NCBI GenBank assembly: GCA_017428325.1
Contig: JAFRRA010000001.1
Span: forward strand, 62,001 to 126,000
Reading direction: 5' to 3'
Source: Bacteroidales bacterium
GTDB taxonomy: Bacteria > Bacteroidota > Bacteroidia > Bacteroidales > UBA932
Length of the DNA: 64,000 bases
Positions 61,380 to 64,000 of the stretch are shown piece after piece. The notes beneath the pieces were generated by a model. It was not told the origin of the DNA. It ran no database searches and saw nothing but the letters and a program-made list of their open reading frames with translations. The position numbers and the translations under genes are program-made. Positions within the stretch are counted from its first letter, which is position 1, and each line of letters opens with the position of its first letter.

Positions 61380-62456
61380 CTACTTGGTTTTATCTGTGAG
61401 ATTATCCGGTGTGAATGATGCCGGCTCTCCTTCTTTTGCATTGACCTTCTGGCCGTTAACCACTCTATTCTGTCCTTCCACGATTATCATGTCGCCTTCA
61501 TTGAGGCCACTCTTTATCTCGTATTCGGTTCCGATGAGCTGTCCGAGTTTTACCTTGTTGAAAACAACAGTTCCATCCACCACGGTATATACATAATGGT
61601 CTCCGCTTCCCATCTGCTTGACAACAGCCACGTCCGGAACAACCACATTGTGCTCAACCGCATATTTGAAGGTAACCCTGGCAAACATTCCCGGACGGAC
61701 TCTCTCGTTTCCGTTGGCAATTGTAATCTCCACAGGGAATGTCCTGGAAGCGGCGGAAAGGGAAGGATATACAAGATGAACCTTTCCTTCAAAGACCTCG
61801 TCTCCGTAAACATCCAGCCTGACCTGTACTGTCTGACCCTTCTTGATTTTCCCGTAAAGGCTCTCTGGTGCGTTAACCTTGATCTTTACAGGGCGGATCT
61901 GCTGAACTGTGTAAAGAGGCATTGCTCCGGAATACATATCTCCTGCATCATAGTTACGTGCGGTTACCACTCCGGAAATCGGAGAGATAAGATATGTATT
62001 GGCTGACAGGTTATTGTAGGTGGCCTGGGAAACCTCGTAAGCCATCTTGCGGGAGTCGTATTCGCTCTGCGATGCTCCTCCTATCTCAAACAGCTGCTTT
62101 GTCCTTTCAAACTCCATCCTGTTGTTTTCCATCTGGAGTTTTGCCTGGGTAAGGTTCGTGGCTTCCATCTGGGCCAGTCTCTGGCCTCTTCCGACATGGT
62201 CTCCGACCTCTACGAAAATCCTTTCGATTCTTCCAGGAGACTGCGGAGAAATGTTGTTGGTGTTGTAGCCTTCTACGGTTCCGGTGAAAATCTCCACCTG
62301 GTCCACGTCCTTGGAAGTTGCGGCCATGATGGTAACGCCCGTGAGTTTCTCTTCCTTGCCTTGAGCACTATCCGTCTTTTTGCCGGAATTGCAGGAAGTT
62401 GCAGCCGCAAGGCAGACGGCCGCAATGGCAACTGTGCTGATGATTCTGTTTTTCAT
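61380..62456 (-). CDS. RND efflux periplasmic adaptor (MFP) lipoprotein
   Basis: A 358-residue membrane-fusion protein. Lipoprotein signal MKNRIISTVAIAAVCLAAATSC. Barrel-sandwich and hairpin regions visible: TGTVEGYNTNNISPQSPGRI, GDHVGRGQRLAQMEATNL, FERTKQLFEIGGASQSEYDS, LISPISGVVTARNYDAGDMY, and beta-barrel part PGMFARVTFKYAVEHNVVVP. It links the RND pump to the TolC-like channel. The TolC-like gene precedes it by 32 bases. Confidence 0.94.
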   Translation of the reverse strand: MKNRIISTVAIAAVCLAAATSCNSGKKTDSAQGKEEKLTGVTIMAATSKDVDQVEIFTGTVEGYNTNNISPQSPGRIERIFVEVGDHVGRGQRLAQMEATNLTQAKLQMENNRMEFERTKQLFEIGGASQSEYDSRKMAYEVSQATYNNLSANTYLISPISGVVTARNYDAGDMYSGAMPLYTVQQIRPVKIKVNAPESLYGKIKKGQTVQVRLDVYGDEVFEGKVHLVYPSLSAASRTFPVEITIANGNERVRPGMFARVTFKYAVEHNVVVPDVAVVKQMGSGDHYVYTVVDGTVVFNKVKLGQLIGTEYEIKSGLNEGDMIIVEGQNRVVNGQKVNAKEGEPASFTPDNLTDKTK

Positions 62457-62488
62457 ATATCTGTACTTTTTAAATTTCCGTTTAAACT

Positions 62489-63871
62489 TTAGCGGACTGG
62501 CTGAAGCTCAGGTCCCTTTCCGAACATCTCCTTGTCTTCCCTGTCGACTCCGAGGATAAGGTCAAGCGAACTCTTGGCTATCAAATATGAATAGATCGCC
62601 TGGTCCAGATTGAGCTTGGACTGAAGAAGGGCAAGCTGTGCGTCATTGACCTCGAGGATTGTAGCCCTTCCTACATCGTACATCTTCCTTGCTATATCAT
62701 ATCCGGTCTGGGCTCCTTCCACAGTAGCCTGAGCGGCCTTGTACTGCTTGAGTGCCGTCTCCAGAGAACTGAGGCTCTGCTTTGCTCCGACTACCAGAGT
62801 CCTTCTGGCATTCTCCTTCTGAAGGTCGAGCTGCTCCTGCTGAACCTTTATCTGACGGAGAGCGTTAGTCTTCTGGAATCCGGAGAAGATCGGAATCTGC
62901 AGACTCAATGCTGCTACGGAATATGGATTCCAGGTATAGTGGAATATCTTGAGGTTGTTGGACATGGAAACCCAGTTGTACTGGGCGGTTGCAGCCAGCG
63001 TAGGATAATACTGGGCCAGCTGCATCTTGTAGGTCTTGTCCAGAATGTCGTCCTGGATATCGAGCTGGCGAAGGCTTGAGTTGGCGCTGACGTCGATTGT
63101 ATCTGACGCCATCACGATCTTCTGCATCTGATAGGCATAGTCGCCGAGATGTCCGATGCACTTGATATTGGTGTTGAGGTTGATTCCCATCAGGGCTTTC
63201 AGCTGCCACTGGGCAAGCATCAGGCTGTTCTGGGAATCATATACGTTTGGCTCTGCGTTCTGCATGTTGACCTCAGCCCTGATCATGTCGTACTTAGCCA
63301 CCCTGCCGCTCTCGTATTTAGCCTTGGTCTGGCGGTAATTCTCTTCGGCATTGCTGTAATTCTCCTTGTAGACATCGCAGAGATCAGAAGCCAGAAGACA
63401 GGTATAGAAAGCCTGTTCTACCTGATTTATAAGATCCTGGCGGCTCTGGCGGGCTTTCTCCACTGCAAGGTCAACGCTCTTTCCGGAAATGTCCAGGCTT
63501 CTCCACAGGGCCACGTTGACAAGAGGCATGGATGCGTTGAATCCTCCGGAAATGTTGTTGTCCGTTCCCATGGAAATCTTCTGGGTTACATCCCCCATCT
63601 TCATCACCATCGTCTGCTTCTTGATGGTGCGCTGATAGGTTCCGGAGAACGCCACGTTAGGAAACAGGCTGGCATAAGCCCCTTTCTTCTCATAGCCCGT
63701 CTTCTCGATTTCCTTGTCTGCCACCATAACCGTCAGAGACTGGCTGAGGGCAATGTTCCAAGCATCCTGCAATGTGATTGCAACGGTATCCGCACCCTGC
63801 CCGGAAGCTGAAAGCGGAACAAGCAGGAGGGCCGCAACCCCAAATCCGATAAACTTCAAAATCTTTCTCAT
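62489..63871 (-). CDS. TolC-family outer membrane efflux protein
   Basis: A 460-residue outer membrane channel. Signal MRKILKFIGFGVAALLLVPL, then SASGQ. Two TolC repeats: ITLQDAWNIALSQSLTVMVA, SGTYQRTIKKQT near the first strand pair, YNWVSMSNNLKIFHYTWNPY, QIPIFSGFQKTNALRQIKVQ and MYDVGRATILEVNDAQLALL in the second helical half. It is the first structural gene after the TetR-type regulator (20-base gap) and leads the efflux operon. Confidence 0.93.
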   Translation of the reverse strand: MRKILKFIGFGVAALLLVPLSASGQGADTVAITLQDAWNIALSQSLTVMVADKEIEKTGYEKKGAYASLFPNVAFSGTYQRTIKKQTMVMKMGDVTQKISMGTDNNISGGFNASMPLVNVALWRSLDISGKSVDLAVEKARQSRQDLINQVEQAFYTCLLASDLCDVYKENYSNAEENYRQTKAKYESGRVAKYDMIRAEVNMQNAEPNVYDSQNSLMLAQWQLKALMGINLNTNIKCIGHLGDYAYQMQKIVMASDTIDVSANSSLRQLDIQDDILDKTYKMQLAQYYPTLAATAQYNWVSMSNNLKIFHYTWNPYSVAALSLQIPIFSGFQKTNALRQIKVQQEQLDLQKENARRTLVVGAKQSLSSLETALKQYKAAQATVEGAQTGYDIARKMYDVGRATILEVNDAQLALLQSKLNLDQAIYSYLIAKSSLDLILGVDREDKEMFGKGPELQPVR

Positions 63872-63891
63872 ATACTGTCAATATTTATTTC

Positions 63892-64000
63892 CTAACCGTA
63901 ATTTTCCTTCAATTCGTCCAGCACCTTCCTGCCCTTCTGTGTGCAAAGGCCTCCCATAATGGTCAGCACCATGTTGAAGCACAGGTCTGAAGGGAACACT
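63892..64000 (-). CDS. TetR-type regulator, C-terminal end (partial)
   Basis: The last 36 codons of a gene that begins beyond the right edge, with stop TAG at 63892-63894. It reads VFPSDLCFNMVLTIMGGLCT then QKGRKVLDELKENYG. The ending (RGxCTxKGxxxxDE) fits the C-terminal helix of TetR/AcrR regulators that usually precede RND operons in Bacteroidota, but the DNA-binding part is not in the window. Call is by context and the tail only. Confidence 0.5.
   Translation of the reverse strand, partial: VFPSDLCFNMVLTIMGGLCTQKGRKVLDELKENYG

Overview
The window reads as a piece of chromosome from a member of the Bacteroidota, most likely the order Bacteroidales. Three kinds of evidence point there. (1) Many starts carry the Bacteroidota promoter pattern TTTG - about 19 bases - TAnnTTTG (clear at rpsF, tRNA-Asn, both OmpA genes and higBA), and most genes lack a Shine-Dalgarno sequence. 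(2) Several protein types are typical of the phylum: a FISUMP lipoprotein, a CCDC81-type HU domain protein with a membrane anchor, a GH84 O-GlcNAcase-like enzyme, TonB C-terminal domain proteins, paired YitT proteins, a patatin/beta-barrel fusion and a DUF4831-like protein. (3) The leucyl-tRNA synthetase has the long form seen in this phylum. Genus cannot be fixed from the sequence. Coding density is very high: no gap between genes exceeds about 180 bases, so there is no large unexplained non-coding stretch.

Layout. 1-1.9 kb (minus strand): edge of what looks like a RiPP (lasso-like) peptide maturation and export locus: HPr-kinase-like protein, S26-type peptidase, PqqD-like recognition protein and the start of an ABC exporter that runs off the left edge. 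1.9-6.1 kb: lipid kinase, unknown lipoprotein, TrkA, and two overlapping AraC-type HTH genes. 6.2-14.5 kb (minus): gcvT, a TonB-domain protein with an apparently dead M28 peptidase domain, leuS and two YitT paralogues in one tight run, preceded by a SPOR lipoprotein and a free-standing TonB-C protein. 14.5-25.2 kb: CapA-like phosphatase and PhoH; D-aminoacylase; ApbE; FISUMP lipoprotein; lemA with two TPM-domain genes; esterase; PQQ-type propeller lipoprotein. 25.3-28.8 kb (plus): prfB with its programmed frameshift, class I fumarase, scpB-like decarboxylase. 28.9-36.9 kb: two unknown exported proteins, GH84 enzyme behind a HigBA toxin-antitoxin pair, recX, patatin-type outer membrane protein, rlmN. 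37-42.2 kb (plus): recA, dnaG, metG. 42.2-49.5 kb: HU/CCDC81 membrane protein, tRNA-Asn, Kdo/WaaP-like kinase, two tandem OmpA proteins, large M16 protease. 49.7-50.9 kb (plus): rpsF-rpsR-rplI. 51-55 kb (minus): histone-H1-like Lys/Ala repeat protein, pepD, DUF4831-like protein, lipid A type acyltransferase. 55.2-57.9 kb (plus): POT peptide transporter and a GT2 glycosyltransferase. 57.9-64 kb (minus): complete tripartite RND efflux operon (TolC, adaptor, pump) with a PII-like small protein at its end and the C-terminus of a TetR-type regulator at its head.

Most of the window is core housekeeping plus cell-envelope maintenance. The parts most likely to hold something undescribed are the RiPP-like locus cut by the left edge, the pseudo-peptidase/TonB fusion, the AraC pair with a hairpin in its leader, and the Lys-rich and HU-type DNA-binding proteins. 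All functions are inferred by reading motifs; no database search was run.
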